Positions 31,917 through 42,831 of a DNA stretch of 64,000 bases are shown here, one piece after another. Location: contig CACHPE010000002.1 of assembly GCA_902581605.1 (NCBI GenBank), positions 1 to 64,000 of the forward strand. Direction: 5' to 3'. Source of the DNA: an uncultured Pelagibacteraceae bacterium. GTDB lineage: Bacteria; Pseudomonadota; Alphaproteobacteria; Pelagibacterales; Pelagibacteraceae. A program made the position numbers and the translations under genes. Each line of letters begins with the position of its first letter. Position 1 is the stretch's first letter. The notes under the pieces are model-generated. The model was not told the DNA's origin, did not search any database, and saw only the letters and a list, made by a program, of their open reading frames with translations.

Positions 31917-32540
31917 ATGGGAAAATACAAATTAACTTGGAGAGACATAAAATTTGAGGATTTCAAAACATATTTATTCGCCATGTTTAAGGCGTTTATT
32001 CCAAAGAAAAAAATAAAAACTTTAGACGAATTAGAACAATTTATTCAAACTAAATCTGCCTGGGCTACTCAAGTTACTTTATATAATTATCTAAAAACTA
32101 GAATGGGAACAAGATATGTTCTTCATTTTGATAATGATGAATTTATGTCATCAGTAAATCTTGCTAAATGGAATATTTATTCAGTTGCATTACAAGATTT
32201 AACTTTTTTTACATTTTCATATTTAAAAGTTAATTTTAATTATCAGGATATTCATAAAGCAAACGAAATTTTCAATAAAATTTTAGATGACGAAATTTCT
32301 AATAAGATGCCGTTAGATATTATTGATGAAGCTAGGAAAAGTTTTGATGAACGATTAAACAAAATAAATTGGGATGTTTATTATCAAGACTTACCTTTTA
32401 ATCCTAGTGCACTCTCTTTATATAAATGGGCTCCAATTGCAGAGGAATTAAAAACTTTAGATCGAAAGATTGTTTTAAATTCGATGATTTTAAAATGGGA
32501 TGTTGTTAAACAAGAATTTAAAGATTTAATACAGTTTTAA
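31917..32540 (+). CDS. hypothetical protein
   Basis: ATG at 31917 ([19 protein letters not shown]); the track start at 31896 is a TTG. No family recognised. Confidence 0.65.
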   Translation: MGKYKLTWRDIKFEDFKTYLFAMFKAFIPKKKIKTLDELEQFIQTKSAWATQVTLYNYLKTRMGTRYVLHFDNDEFMSSVNLAKWNIYSVALQDLTFFTFSYLKVNFNYQDIHKANEIFNKILDDEISNKMPLDIIDEARKSFDERLNKINWDVYYQDLPFNPSALSLYKWAPIAEELKTLDRKIVLNSMILKWDVVKQEFKDLIQF

Positions 32541-34633
32541 ATATTTTTTCTATTTTCAACCAAACTATCAACAACACTTGGATCTGCTAGAGTAGTTGTG
32601 TCTCCTAATTCACCATGCTCATTAGCAGCAATCTTTCTTAGAATTCTTCTCATTATTTTTCCTGATCTTGTTTTAGGAAGACCTGGAGTAAAATGAATTA
32701 GATCTGGAGTTGCTAAAGGACCAATTTGTTTTCTAACCCAAAGTTTTAGATCTCTTTCTAGTTCACCAGTTTCGCTCTCTCCTGCATTTAAGGTTACATA
32801 GCAATACAAACCATTACCTTTAATATCATGGGGGTAACCAACTACAGCAGCTTCAGCTACTTTTGGATGAGCAACAAAAGCACTTTCAATTTCAGCTGTT
32901 CCAAGATTATGTCCTGAAACGATAATCACATCATCTACTCGACCAGTGATCCAGTAATATCCATCTTTATCTCTTCGACATCCATCTCCTGTGAAATATT
33001 TTCCGTTAAATTGAGAAAAGTATGTATCGATAAATCTTTGATGATCTCCATAAACAGTTCTCATTTGTCCAGGCCATGATTGAGCAATACATAATCTTCC
33101 TTCTCCAGCTCCTTTAATTTCTTTACCGTTTTTATCAACAAGGACTGGCTTAATTCCATAGAAAGGTTTTGTTGCAGATCCAGGTTTAAGAGGAATAGCA
33201 CCTGTCTGAGGAGCAATCATTATACCTCCAGTTTCCGTTTGCCACCATGTGTCTACAATTGGGCATTTAGAATTACCTACAGTTTTATAATACCACATCC
33301 AAGCTTCTGGATTTATTGGTTCTCCCACTGTTCCTAAAAGTTTAAGTGATTTTCTAGATGTTTTCTTAACAGGTTTATCTCCCTCACGCATTAAAGCTCT
33401 GATTGCAGTTGGTGCTGTATAGAAAGTATTTACTTTATATTTATCAACTATTTGCCACCACCTAGAACTATCGGGATAATTTGGAATTCCCTCAAACATT
33501 ATGGTGGTTGCACCATTCGAAAGTGGTCCATAAATTATGTAACTATGTCCAGTTACCCAGCCAATATCAGCAGTACACCAATAAATATCTTTTGGTTTGT
33601 AGTTGAAAATATATTGATGTGTCATTGATGCATAAACCATATAACCGCCAGTAGTATGAAGAACTCCTTTAGGTTTACCTGTTGAACCCGAAGTATATAA
33701 AATAAACAAAGGATCTTCAGCGTCCATTTCCTCAGGTTCACAATTATTTGGAACGTCTTTAATTAAATCATGAAACCAAACATCTCTATTCTGATCCCAG
33801 TTTATGTAATTACCTGTTCGTTTTACAACAATACATTTCTTAACATTTGGACAACTCATTAAAGCTTCATCGACTGTATATTTCAATGGAATAGTTTTTC
33901 CTCCACGCACTCCTTCATCTGCAGTAATTATGTATTCAGACTCGCAATCATTCACTCTTCCCGAAATAGAATCTGCTGAAAAACCTCCAAATATAATCGA
34001 ATGAACTGCACCAATTCTTACACAAGCTAACATCAAAATTGCTAACTCTGGTATCATTGTTAAATAAATTGTTACGCGATCCCCTTTTTTAATTCCTAAT
34101 TTTTTTAAACCATTTGCTGCTTTAGAAACTTTTTGGTGAAGTTGTTTATAAGAAATTTTTTGACTATCTTTTGGATCATCTCCTACCCAAATAATAGCTG
34201 TTTTATCTTTTTTATCTTTTAGATGTCGATCAATACAATTCGCTGAAGCATTTAAAGTGCCATCTTCAAACCATTTAATTTTGACTTCTTTAGTACTGTA
34301 TTTTACATCTTTAATTTTTTTATAAGGTTTGATCCAGGTAATTCTTTTTCCTTCTTTTCTCCAAAATTCATCATTACTCTTTATAGATTGAGAATATTTT
34401 TGTTGATATTTACTTTTATTTGCTAAGCTACTTTTAACCCATTCTGGTTTTGTTTTAATAACCACTTCAGGAGGTGTATTTTCGTTTTCTTTTTTTGCTT
34501 TAATTTTTTTCTTTATTTTTTTTGAGGATTTTTTTCTAACTTTAGATCTTTTCTTTACCTTTTTTGAAGTTTTTTTTCTAACTTTAGACTTCTTTTTTCT
34601 TACCTTGCTTTTCTTTTTCTTTTTTTTTGGCAT
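32537..34633 (-). CDS. acs: acetyl-CoA synthetase with Lys-rich N-terminal extension
   Basis: Acs core ([74 protein letters not shown]) preceded by ~50 aa of K/R/S repeats. Confidence 0.96.
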   Translation of the reverse strand: MPKKKKKKSKVRKKKSKVRKKTSKKVKKRSKVRKKSSKKIKKKIKAKKENENTPPEVVIKTKPEWVKSSLANKSKYQQKYSQSIKSNDEFWRKEGKRITWIKPYKKIKDVKYSTKEVKIKWFEDGTLNASANCIDRHLKDKKDKTAIIWVGDDPKDSQKISYKQLHQKVSKAANGLKKLGIKKGDRVTIYLTMIPELAILMLACVRIGAVHSIIFGGFSADSISGRVNDCESEYIITADEGVRGGKTIPLKYTVDEALMSCPNVKKCIVVKRTGNYINWDQNRDVWFHDLIKDVPNNCEPEEMDAEDPLFILYTSGSTGKPKGVLHTTGGYMVYASMTHQYIFNYKPKDIYWCTADIGWVTGHSYIIYGPLSNGATTIMFEGIPNYPDSSRWWQIVDKYKVNTFYTAPTAIRALMREGDKPVKKTSRKSLKLLGTVGEPINPEAWMWYYKTVGNSKCPIVDTWWQTETGGIMIAPQTGAIPLKPGSATKPFYGIKPVLVDKNGKEIKGAGEGRLCIAQSWPGQMRTVYGDHQRFIDTYFSQFNGKYFTGDGCRRDKDGYYWITGRVDDVIIVSGHNLGTAEIESAFVAHPKVAEAAVVGYPHDIKGNGLYCYVTLNAGESETGELERDLKLWVRKQIGPLATPDLIHFTPGLPKTRSGKIMRRILRKIAANEHGELGDTTTLADPSVVDSLVENRKNI

Positions 34634-34649
34634 AGGTGATTTTTTTTTT

Positions 34650-35063
34650 TTAAATTCTACTCATGTTATTTATAATTTTCCAGCTTTTATAATCAACAGG
34701 CATTACAGAAAGCCTACTTTGCTTTATTAGAGCTAAGTGGCTTAAATCCTTATTTTTTTTGATATTTTCAAGTGTTACAGGCTTTGAAAATTTACTTTTA
34801 AATTGAACAGTCACAGCAACAAACCTACCTGTCTTGTCAGTTTTATCTATATAATACTCTTTGGTGACTTTTACGATTCCAACTATTTCTTTTCCAATGT
34901 TTGAATGATAGAAAAAACAAAGATCATCTTTTTTCATACTCTTTAAGTTCTTTGCAGCTTGATAATTTCTTACACCATCCCAAGGTGCACCTTTAATTCC
35001 AGCTTTTTTTTGCTGGTCAATTGACCAAACATTTGGTTCAGATTTTAGTAACCAATATTTCAT
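34650..35063 (-). CDS. EVE domain protein (thymocyte nuclear protein 1-like)
   Basis: ATG at 35063 gives [54 protein letters not shown]; the upstream extension in the track is probably non-coding. Confidence 0.92.
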   Translation of the reverse strand: MKYWLLKSEPNVWSIDQQKKAGIKGAPWDGVRNYQAAKNLKSMKKDDLCFFYHSNIGKEIVGIVKVTKEYYIDKTDKTGRFVAVTVQFKSKFSKPVTLENIKKNKDLSHLALIKQSRLSVMPVDYKSWKIINNMSRI

Positions 35064-35114
35064 TTTAATTAGATAACCTATTGTAACATAATTATAAATT
35101 GATAATCTTAAAAT

Positions 35115-35657
35115 ATGAGAGAAGCACCATATATATTTGGAAAAATTTATAATTTCGAGCAAGTTAAGGAAATTAACAATGTGATAAAGGAAAATTTTAT
35201 TGAGGGTGAAGATAATTATGCAAGAGGTGCAGAAAAAACCTCAGATGTTAAGTTTGTAAGATTTGGGCAAATTCAAAGACTTATGGGTCCTTTTCTGGAT
35301 TTTTGTTATACTTCAAATATAAATTATTTTGGATTTGATCTACATCCAATCACTTCACAAAAAAGATTAAATTATAATATTTACAGTATAGGAACAGAAT
35401 ATAATTGGCATATAGATGCAGTTTCAAAACATCCAGTAAGGGATATTAAACTTACAGCTTTGCTCAATTTATCTGAAGAGCCTTATGAAGGAGGAGAGTT
35501 GCAACTGTTTAAAACTTTAGTAATAGCTTGTAAAGAATTTAACGAACCAGGAAGTGCAATTATTTTTCCATCATTCACAAACCATAAAGTCAATAAAGTT
35601 ACTTCTGGTTCAAGAAATACGCTAGCCCTATGGATGTCTGGGCCAAAATTTAGATAA
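35115..35657 (+). CDS. 2OG-Fe(II) oxygenase (PKHD-type hydroxylase-like)
   Basis: YNIYSIGTEYNWHIDA (HxD), EGGELQLFK, HKVNKVTSGSRNTLALWMSGP. Confidence 0.88.
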   Translation: MREAPYIFGKIYNFEQVKEINNVIKENFIEGEDNYARGAEKTSDVKFVRFGQIQRLMGPFLDFCYTSNINYFGFDLHPITSQKRLNYNIYSIGTEYNWHIDAVSKHPVRDIKLTALLNLSEEPYEGGELQLFKTLVIACKEFNEPGSAIIFPSFTNHKVNKVTSGSRNTLALWMSGPKFR

Positions 35658-35663
35658 CCTAAA

Positions 35664-36737
35664 TTATAATTTTACTCCAGCACCTTTGAGAAAAGCTGCA
35701 TCTTCATCTAAGGGCCATCTAGGTTTTGCTGGGTAATTTAAATCATTAAATTGGTTTATTTTAAATTTTTCCAAACCTACCATTGCAATCATTGCTGCAT
35801 TATCTCCACAAAACTCTATAGGTGGAAAAATACTTTCATAATTATTTTCTTCACATAGATTAATTAACATAGACCTAATTTTTTTATTTGCTGCAACTCC
35901 TCCAGCAACAACGAAAATTTTTTCATTTAATTCATTTATTTTTTCAAATTCAGTAAAAGCAATCTTTGTTTTTTTATATAAAATTTCTTCAATTGTTTTT
36001 TGAAAAGATGCTGCAAGATTATATTTATCTTGTTCTGATTTAATTGTTTTGCTTATCTTCAAAATGGCAGTTTTTAGACCTGCAAAAGAAAGATTACATC
36101 CTCCTTTGTTGAAAATTGGTTTTGGTAAATCATATTTTTCTGGATCACCTTTTTTAGCTAAAATTTCTATTTGAGGTCCTCCTGGAAATTCTATTCCTAA
36201 AAGCTTTGCCGTTTTGTCAAACGCCTCACCTAATGCATCATCAATAGTTGTTCCTAATCTTTTATATTTACCAAGATTCTGAACACTTAAATATTGTGAG
36301 TGCCCACCTGAAATTAAAAGAAGTAAATATGGATAATTTAAATTTGTATTTAGTTTTGGACTTAAAGCATGTCCCTCTAAATGATTAACAGCAATAAAAG
36401 GTTTATTCATTGCTGTTGCGAAAGCTTTACCAAAACTTAGCCCAACTGATAAACAAACAATTAATCCAGGACCAGCGGTAGAAGCAACCGCATCTATCTC
36501 TTCAATTTTTCTACCACTTTCATCAATAGCTTTTTTTACAATCCAATCAATTTTTTCAATATGTGAACGTGCTGCCAACTCAGGGACCACTCCACCAAAC
36601 TCTTTATGAACTTCTACTTGACTTGAAACAATGTTGGATAAAACTACTGGTAATCCTTCTTCATTTTCAGTTATTAAAGAAGCTGCAGTTTCATCACAGC
36701 TAGATTCTATTCCAAGAATTAAGGGTTTTTTGTTCAT
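35664..36737 (-). CDS. tsaD: tRNA N6-adenosine threonylcarbamoyltransferase TsaD
   Basis: LGIESSCDETAASL, HLEGHALSP, LLISGGHSQYL, GGVAANKKIR. Confidence 0.98.
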   Translation of the reverse strand: MNKKPLILGIESSCDETAASLITENEEGLPVVLSNIVSSQVEVHKEFGGVVPELAARSHIEKIDWIVKKAIDESGRKIEEIDAVASTAGPGLIVCLSVGLSFGKAFATAMNKPFIAVNHLEGHALSPKLNTNLNYPYLLLLISGGHSQYLSVQNLGKYKRLGTTIDDALGEAFDKTAKLLGIEFPGGPQIEILAKKGDPEKYDLPKPIFNKGGCNLSFAGLKTAILKISKTIKSEQDKYNLAASFQKTIEEILYKKTKIAFTEFEKINELNEKIFVVAGGVAANKKIRSMLINLCEENNYESIFPPIEFCGDNAAMIAMVGLEKFKINQFNDLNYPAKPRWPLDEDAAFLKGAGVKL

Positions 36738-36791
36738 TCAAATAGTTTTTAATAATTGTACAATCTTTATACAAGTAAGAAATAATTTTTT

Positions 36792-37709
36792 ATGAGAAAA
36801 AAAATAATAATTGGATCTAGGGGTAGTAAGCTTGCCTTACTTTACGCTCAACAAGCTAAAAATAAGATTATTGAAAATACCGACCTTGGTAATGAAGATA
36901 TTTTAATTAAATCAATTACAACTAAAGGTGACGAAGTACAGGATATAAGATTATCTGAGCTTGGTGGCAAAGGTTTGTTTTCTAGTAATATTGAAAAAGA
37001 ACTTCAGTTAAAAAATATTGACATTGCAGTCCATGCACTTAAAGATATGCCTGCTAATGAAACAAAAGGATTAACAACAGACTCTTTCCTTGAAAGAAAT
37101 GACCCTAGAGAGATTTTAATTACAAAGAACAAAAAAAAACTTAAAGACTTAGATCAAAAGTCAATTGTTGGCACTTCATCATATAGAAGAGAATTTCAAA
37201 TAAAAAAAATTAGACAAGATTTGAACTGTAAACTAATTAGAGGGAATATAGATACTAGAATTAAAAAATTGAATGAAGGGATGTATGATGCAATTATTTT
37301 GTCTTATGCTGGTATCAAATTTTTAAAATTTGAAAATGAAATCTCAGAAATTTTTTCAGCTGAAGAAATAATTCCTAGTGCAGGACAAGGCGTAATTGCT
37401 CTTCAGTGCAGGGAGAATGATGATGAGATAATTTCTATTTTAAACAAAATTAATCATGAGGAAACACATAAAAGGGCTCACCTTGAGAGGAATATTTTAA
37501 AAGTTTTAGATGGAGATTGTGAAACAGCAATTGGTGCTCATTCAGTGGTTGATGGAGATAAGATTACAGTGGAGGCTGAACTTTTTTCTTTAGATGGTAA
37601 ACAAAGGTTTTATGAAAAAAAAGTTGGTAATTTGAATGAGTTTAAAGAAATTGGTAAAGAGATTGGAATAGTTTTAAAAACAAAATCAAATAATTCATAT
37701 AAAAGATAA
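36792..37709 (+). CDS. hemC: hydroxymethylbilane synthase
   Basis: IIGSRGSKLALLYAQ, AVHALKDMPA, IRGNIDTRIKKL, GDCETAIGAHS. Confidence 0.97.
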   Translation: MRKKIIIGSRGSKLALLYAQQAKNKIIENTDLGNEDILIKSITTKGDEVQDIRLSELGGKGLFSSNIEKELQLKNIDIAVHALKDMPANETKGLTTDSFLERNDPREILITKNKKKLKDLDQKSIVGTSSYRREFQIKKIRQDLNCKLIRGNIDTRIKKLNEGMYDAIILSYAGIKFLKFENEISEIFSAEEIIPSAGQGVIALQCRENDDEIISILNKINHEETHKRAHLERNILKVLDGDCETAIGAHSVVDGDKITVEAELFSLDGKQRFYEKKVGNLNEFKEIGKEIGIVLKTKSNNSYKR

Positions 37710-37710
37710 T

Positions 37711-38409
37711 ATGCATATTTTGTTAACTAGACCATTAGAGGATTGTTCTGAAATGATATTAAAATTTCAATCATTAGGACATCAAGTTTCTCATCTCCCA
37801 TTAATAAGAATTGAAAAGGTTAATTATGAAGAAATTAACTTTTTTGAATATAGTGGAATTATCTTTACTAGTGCAAATGCAGTTAAATTTTTAAACACAG
37901 TAAAATTAGATAAAAATATTAAATGCTTTTGTGTTGGAAATGCTACAGAAAATAAAGCAAGAAGTGTTGGTTTTCAAAATACAATTGCGGCTGAAGGAAA
38001 TGTTACAAACTTAAAGGAGTTAATTATACAAAGTTACGACTCCAAAAATAAACAATTACTTTACGTTAGTGGTGAAACAATTTCGATTGATTTAGATCAA
38101 CAGTTATTAAGCGAAGGTTTTAAGGTAAAAAGAATTATTAATTACAGAGTATATCATAATCAAAAATTTGATGAGAAATTTGTTGATGAATTAAAATTAA
38201 ATATGCCTGATATGGTCTATGTTTACTCTCAAAATAGTGCGTCAAGTTTCTTAAATTTCATAAAGATTTACCAAACCGAAAATTTATGGATGAATACAAA
38301 TTTGATGTGTATAGGCGAAAAAACCTCGTCAATACTGAACGAAATCAAATGGAAAAAGATTTTTCTTTTTAACCCTGGAGATGAAGAGTTTTTGTTATAT
38401 AAAATTTAG
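37711..38409 (+). CDS. hemD: uroporphyrinogen-III synthase
   Basis: HILLTRPLEDCSEM..., GIIFTSANAVKF; directly after hemC. Confidence 0.88.
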   Translation: MHILLTRPLEDCSEMILKFQSLGHQVSHLPLIRIEKVNYEEINFFEYSGIIFTSANAVKFLNTVKLDKNIKCFCVGNATENKARSVGFQNTIAAEGNVTNLKELIIQSYDSKNKQLLYVSGETISIDLDQQLLSEGFKVKRIINYRVYHNQKFDEKFVDELKLNMPDMVYVYSQNSASSFLNFIKIYQTENLWMNTNLMCIGEKTSSILNEIKWKKIFLFNPGDEEFLLYKI

Positions 38410-38411
38410 AA

Positions 38412-39497
38412 ATGGAATTAATTAATAATTTTTCGGAAATATTTTTATCAGTATGGAATAAAGGAATTCTTGGTGTTGATATCTTTCAAATCTTAATTGG
38501 TATTGGAATATTTTTACTATTCTTAATTTTTAGAGGTCTAATAAGCAAATTAGTTATTAAAAAATTAGAAATTATCTCCAAAAGAACAACGAATAAATTA
38601 GATGATACTTTTGTTCAATCACTTGTAGGTCCAGCAAGATTTTTACCAGTTGTATTAGGATTTTTTATTGCAAGCTACTATATGACTTTCTCACTAGAAG
38701 GAAGAGAAGTGGTAGATACAATAAATAGAACTTTGATCACTATTTTAATTTTTTGGGTAATTCACCAAATTATAGAACCAATTTCATACATACTTAGTGG
38801 TTTAGACAAATTGTTAACAAGAGAACTTATTGGCTGGATAATTAAATCACTAAAAATTTTAATTTTTATTTTAGGTTTAGCAGCAGTTTTAGAATTGTGG
38901 GGAATTAAAATAGGTCCAATCATTGCGGGTCTTGGATTGTTTGGTGTTGCTGTAGCATTAGGGGCACAAGATTTATTCAAAAATTTAATATCAGGAATTT
39001 TAGTTTTAGTTGAAAAGAGATTTAAAATTGGAGACTGGATAGCTGTCGAGGGTATTATTGAAGGTGTAGTAGAAAAGATTGGGTTTAGATCAACAACAAT
39101 TAGAAAGTTTGACAAATCTCTTGCTATTATTCCAAATTTTCAATTTGCTGAAAACGCTGTTGTTAATGTAAGTGAAACTTCAAATTGGTTAATCAGTTGG
39201 ATTATTACACTTCAATATGACACTACGGTAGATCAGTTAAAAAAAATTAGAGATGAAATCGAAAGTCATATTAATTCAAGCGAAGATTATAATACCTCAA
39301 TTGGTGTTGCGGTAAGAGTTGATAAATTTTCTGATAGTTCAATAGATATGTATGTAAGATGCTTTACTAAAACAGGAAGTTGGAATAATTGGCTTGATGT
39401 AAAAGAAAGATTAGCACTTGTGATTAAAGAAATTGTAGAAAAAAATGGTGCTTCATTTGCTTTCCCAAGTCAGTCTATTTATGTTGAGAAAAAATGA
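38412..39497 (+). CDS. MscS-family mechanosensitive channel
   Basis: AGLGLFGVAVALGAQDLFKNLISGILVLVEKRFKIGDWIAVEGIIEGVVEKIGFRSTTIRKFD. Confidence 0.94.
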   Translation: MELINNFSEIFLSVWNKGILGVDIFQILIGIGIFLLFLIFRGLISKLVIKKLEIISKRTTNKLDDTFVQSLVGPARFLPVVLGFFIASYYMTFSLEGREVVDTINRTLITILIFWVIHQIIEPISYILSGLDKLLTRELIGWIIKSLKILIFILGLAAVLELWGIKIGPIIAGLGLFGVAVALGAQDLFKNLISGILVLVEKRFKIGDWIAVEGIIEGVVEKIGFRSTTIRKFDKSLAIIPNFQFAENAVVNVSETSNWLISWIITLQYDTTVDQLKKIRDEIESHINSSEDYNTSIGVAVRVDKFSDSSIDMYVRCFTKTGSWNNWLDVKERLALVIKEIVEKNGASFAFPSQSIYVEKK

Positions 39498-39784
39498 TAG
39501 CTATTTTTTATTTAGTTTTACAAATTTTAAAATTGTACTCTTATGTTGTAATTGCCAATGTTATTGTAAGTTGGTTAATAGCTTTTAACGTTCTTAATAC
39601 TCAAAATAGGTTTGTGTATGCAATTTTAGAGTTGAGTTACAAATTAACCGAGCCTTTCCTGAATAAAATTAGACGTTTTTTGCCAAATTTAGGTTCACTA
39701 GATATTTCTCCAATCATTCTTCTTTTATTGATTTGGTTTATCGAAATGTGTATGAAGCTGTACATCGCACCAATGATTTTTTAA
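39494..39784 (+). CDS. YggT family membrane protein
   Basis: YSYVVIANVIVSWLIAFNVLN, YKLTEPFLNKIRRFLPNLGSLDISPIILLLLIWF. Confidence 0.9.
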   Translation: MIAIFYLVLQILKLYSYVVIANVIVSWLIAFNVLNTQNRFVYAILELSYKLTEPFLNKIRRFLPNLGSLDISPIILLLLIWFIEMCMKLYIAPMIF

Positions 39785-39793
39785 GAGAGAAAT

Positions 39794-40639
39794 ATGATTT
39801 TAATTGATGGAAAAAAAGCAGCCGCAGAATTAAGAGCAGAGTTAAAGGAAGAAGTTGCAGAGTTAAAATCAAAACATAATAAAGTACCAGGTTTAACAGT
39901 AATACTGATTGGTGATTTAACACCTAGTCAGATTTATGTGAGAAATAAAGAGAAGTCAGCAAATGAGGTAGGATTAAAATCTGAAGTAATTAAATATCCA
40001 GACTCAGTTGAAGAAAAGACTGTTCTAGAAAAAATTCAAGAACTAAACAATGATGAAACTGTTTCAGGAATTTTGGTTCAACTTCCTTTACCTAAGCATA
40101 TTGATAAGCAGAAGGTTATTGAAGCCATTGATCCTTCAAAAGACGTAGATGGATTTCATCCAATGAATGTAGGCAATCTTTCATCTGGTTATGAAAGTTC
40201 GATACCTTGTACTCCGCTTGGATGTTATTTATTGATAAAAAAAATTGAACCTAATTTAAGTGGTAAAAAAGCTGTGGTTGTGGGTAGATCAAATTTAAAT
40301 GGTAAACCAATGACACAACTACTTTTAAAAGAAAATTGCACCGTAACTATAACTCATTCAAAAACTAAAGATTTAAAAGCTGAGTGTTTAGAGGCTGATA
40401 TAATTGTTGCAGCTGTAGGTATACCTGAACTTGTTAGAGGAGATTGGGTTAAGAAAGACTCTATTGTTATTGATGTTGGTATAAATAAAACTGACAACGG
40501 TATAGTTGGTGATGTTCATTTTGATGAAGTTTCAAAAAACGCAAAAGCACTTACACCAGTTCCAGGTGGAGTTGGACCTATGACTATTGCTTGTTTGCTT
40601 AAAAATACGATCGACTGTTTCAAAAGATCGCAAATTTAA
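39794..40639 (+). CDS. folD: methylenetetrahydrofolate dehydrogenase / methenyltetrahydrofolate cyclohydrolase
   Basis: YVRNKEKSANEVG, GILVQLPLPKHID, VVGRSNLNGKPMTQLLL, PVPGGVGPMTIACLLKNT. Confidence 0.98.
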   Translation: MILIDGKKAAAELRAELKEEVAELKSKHNKVPGLTVILIGDLTPSQIYVRNKEKSANEVGLKSEVIKYPDSVEEKTVLEKIQELNNDETVSGILVQLPLPKHIDKQKVIEAIDPSKDVDGFHPMNVGNLSSGYESSIPCTPLGCYLLIKKIEPNLSGKKAVVVGRSNLNGKPMTQLLLKENCTVTITHSKTKDLKAECLEADIIVAAVGIPELVRGDWVKKDSIVIDVGINKTDNGIVGDVHFDEVSKNAKALTPVPGGVGPMTIACLLKNTIDCFKRSQI

Positions 40640-40677
40640 TAATTAAACCCCAAGCTGTAATCTGTTAATTTATTAGA

Positions 40678-40881
40678 ATGAAAAAACCTAAACGACCATA
40701 CAGATTTGGTATAATTTTTTTGCTTCTTACAGTTCCGCCTATTGGGGCAACACAATTAGGTTGGTACTTGCATGACATGCAAACTGGTTTTGATTATGGT
40801 ATGATTGTAGGTACTGTATCAGTAATATACGCTGCATATTTAATGTATGAAAAAAACTGGCGTGAAGAAGATGAAGATTAA
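40678..40881 (+). CDS. small membrane protein, hypothetical
   Basis: 67 aa with two hydrophobic segments, between folD and the SHOCT-like ORF. Confidence 0.65.
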   Translation: MKKPKRPYRFGIIFLLLTVPPIGATQLGWYLHDMQTGFDYGMIVGTVSVIYAAYLMYEKNWREEDED

Positions 40882-40884
40882 ATT

Positions 40885-41160
40885 ATGGAAAAAATAATTT
40901 TTTTTGGATTGGTTATTCCTATTATGGCTTATGTTTTATACTTAGGTGGAATGGCAATTATGAATGGTTTTAAGTCTAAGGAAGCTAATAGAGCTGAGAA
41001 AGAGGAAGCTGAAAGTGAGGGTAGGGAGACAAGCGAAACTTCTGATGAACAAAGCAGTAATTTAAGTGATGAACTTACTAAATTGAATGATTTAAAAGAA
41101 AAAGGAATTATTTCTCAAGAGGAATTTGAAAAGGCGAAAAATAAACTATTAAATAATTAA
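40885..41160 (+). CDS. small membrane protein with C-terminal SHOCT-like domain
   Basis: N-terminal TM plus DELTKLNDLKEKGIISQEEFEKAKNKLL SHOCT signature. Confidence 0.85.
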   Translation: MEKIIFFGLVIPIMAYVLYLGGMAIMNGFKSKEANRAEKEEAESEGRETSETSDEQSSNLSDELTKLNDLKEKGIISQEEFEKAKNKLLNN

Positions 41161-41171
41161 ATAGTTTAATC

Positions 41172-42059
41172 ATGTTTAATGGTTTTAAAAAAAAATTTGT
41201 TAAAGTAAGCAAGGGTAAAATTTTTTGTAGATTTAAAGGTAACGGTCCCCCATTATTATTACTTCATGGATATCCCCAAACACATGTGATGTGGCACAAG
41301 ACTGCCCCTGAGCTTAGTAAATATTTCACTGTAATAGTTGCTGACCTTAGAGGATATGGAGATAGTTTAGTTTTACCTGGTGGTACTAATCATAAAAATT
41401 ATTCTAAAAGAGAAATGGCTAAAGATATGGTTCAATTGATGAGTAAATTAAATTTTAAAAAATTTTTTGTTGCTGGACATGATCGAGGCGGGAGAGTTGC
41501 ACATAGAATGGCAAGAGATTATAGAAATAAAATTATGGCTTTAAGTGTCTTAGATATTTGTCCAACTATAGATATGTACGAGCATACTGATATGAAATTT
41601 GCAAAAGGATATTTTCACTGGTTTTATTTAATACAGCCAGCACCTTTACCAGAGAAAATGATAATGGCAGATCCTAAAAGATGGTTAAAAAGTCGTTTTA
41701 ATAGGTCATCAAAACGTGCGATTGGAAAAATTGAAGACGAATATCTGAGAGCCTTTAAACAAAATAAAAGAATTCATGCAACATGTGAAGATTATAGAGC
41801 TGCGGCGACTATAGACTTAGAGCACGATAAAAAAGATAGAAATAAAAAATTAAATATTCCTATCCAAGTTTTGTGGGGAAAAAAAGGAGTAGTTGGAAAG
41901 CAATTTAATTCGATTAAAATTTGGCAAAAATATACAAATAAAAAAATCTATGGTGCAGAAATTAATTCAGATCATTTCATTCCAGAGGAAAGTCCTAAAC
42001 AAACTTTAAATCACCTAAAAAAATTTTTTCTAAAAAATGTTAAAAATAATTCCAAATAA
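41172..42059 (+). CDS. alpha/beta hydrolase, fluoro/haloacetate dehalogenase-like
   Basis: LLLHGYPQTHVMWHKTAPELSKYFTVIVADLRGYGDS, VAGHDRGGRVAHRMARDY (Asp nucleophile), SDHFIPEE (His). Confidence 0.82.
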   Translation: MFNGFKKKFVKVSKGKIFCRFKGNGPPLLLLHGYPQTHVMWHKTAPELSKYFTVIVADLRGYGDSLVLPGGTNHKNYSKREMAKDMVQLMSKLNFKKFFVAGHDRGGRVAHRMARDYRNKIMALSVLDICPTIDMYEHTDMKFAKGYFHWFYLIQPAPLPEKMIMADPKRWLKSRFNRSSKRAIGKIEDEYLRAFKQNKRIHATCEDYRAAATIDLEHDKKDRNKKLNIPIQVLWGKKGVVGKQFNSIKIWQKYTNKKIYGAEINSDHFIPEESPKQTLNHLKKFFLKNVKNNSK

Positions 42060-42828
42060 AAAAAATATTGGAGCAGAAATAATTGTAAATTTAAAAGATA
42101 TTACGAATAAAGATATTTTAAAAATTAAGAAAGCACTGAATAAATATGGAATGTTATATTTTAAGAAACAAAGATTAACATCTAAACTTTTCATTAAGTT
42201 TGCAAAATATTTTGGAAATTTAGCTAACTATCCAAGACTAAAAGGTTTAAATAAAAAATTTCCTCAAATTACAGTAGTGCAAAGAAAATCAACGGATAAA
42301 GGACCAAGTTTTGGTGAACAATTTCATACTGACTCGATTTATACAAAAAAGCCACCAAGATTTACAATGTTGCTTTCAAAACTTGTACCAAAAAAAGGAA
42401 AGGCCAATACAGAATTTTGTTCTCAATATCTTGCTTATAAAGAATTACCAAATCCAATAAAAAAAAAATTTAAAAGTATTAAAGGTAAATATTCCTCTGA
42501 GGGTCCGATATCTGTTACTACAAAAGAAAGAGTAAAAGAAAAAGGAAAAAATATTAAAGAACTTAAATCTTCACATAAAATAATTAGGAAAATCAGTACA
42601 AATTATTCGATTTATTGCAGTCCAGGACATTTTGTTGGTTTTAGTTCAAAGATAAAAAATCAAGAAAAGTTCAAAAAATTTTTATTTAATCATCAAATTA
42701 AGAAGAAGTTTCAATTTTCATTGTCTTGGGAAAAAAATCAATTGGCTATATGGGATAATAGGTCTATGCTTCATCAGGCAACACCCTTTAAGGGAAATAG
42801 AATAATGCATAGAATAACAATTAAATAA
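42037..42828 (+). CDS. TauD/TfdA-family Fe(II)/2OG dioxygenase
   Basis: GEQFHTDSIYTKKPPRFTMLLSKLVP (HxD) and IWDNRSMLHQATPFKGNRIMHRITI. Confidence 0.85.
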   Translation: MLKIIPNKKNIGAEIIVNLKDITNKDILKIKKALNKYGMLYFKKQRLTSKLFIKFAKYFGNLANYPRLKGLNKKFPQITVVQRKSTDKGPSFGEQFHTDSIYTKKPPRFTMLLSKLVPKKGKANTEFCSQYLAYKELPNPIKKKFKSIKGKYSSEGPISVTTKERVKEKGKNIKELKSSHKIIRKISTNYSIYCSPGHFVGFSSKIKNQEKFKKFLFNHQIKKKFQFSLSWEKNQLAIWDNRSMLHQATPFKGNRIMHRITIK

Positions 42829-42831
42829 TTT

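Noticed and set aside
35064-35162. N-terminal 33 aa of the EVE-domain ORF in the track
   Set aside because: Hydrophobic, unrelated to EVE domain, overlaps the divergent 2OG oxygenase start; ATG at 35063 is the better start.
38762-39115. 117-aa minus-strand ORF
   Set aside because: Antisense to the MscS channel gene, Pro/Ile-rich shadow translation.
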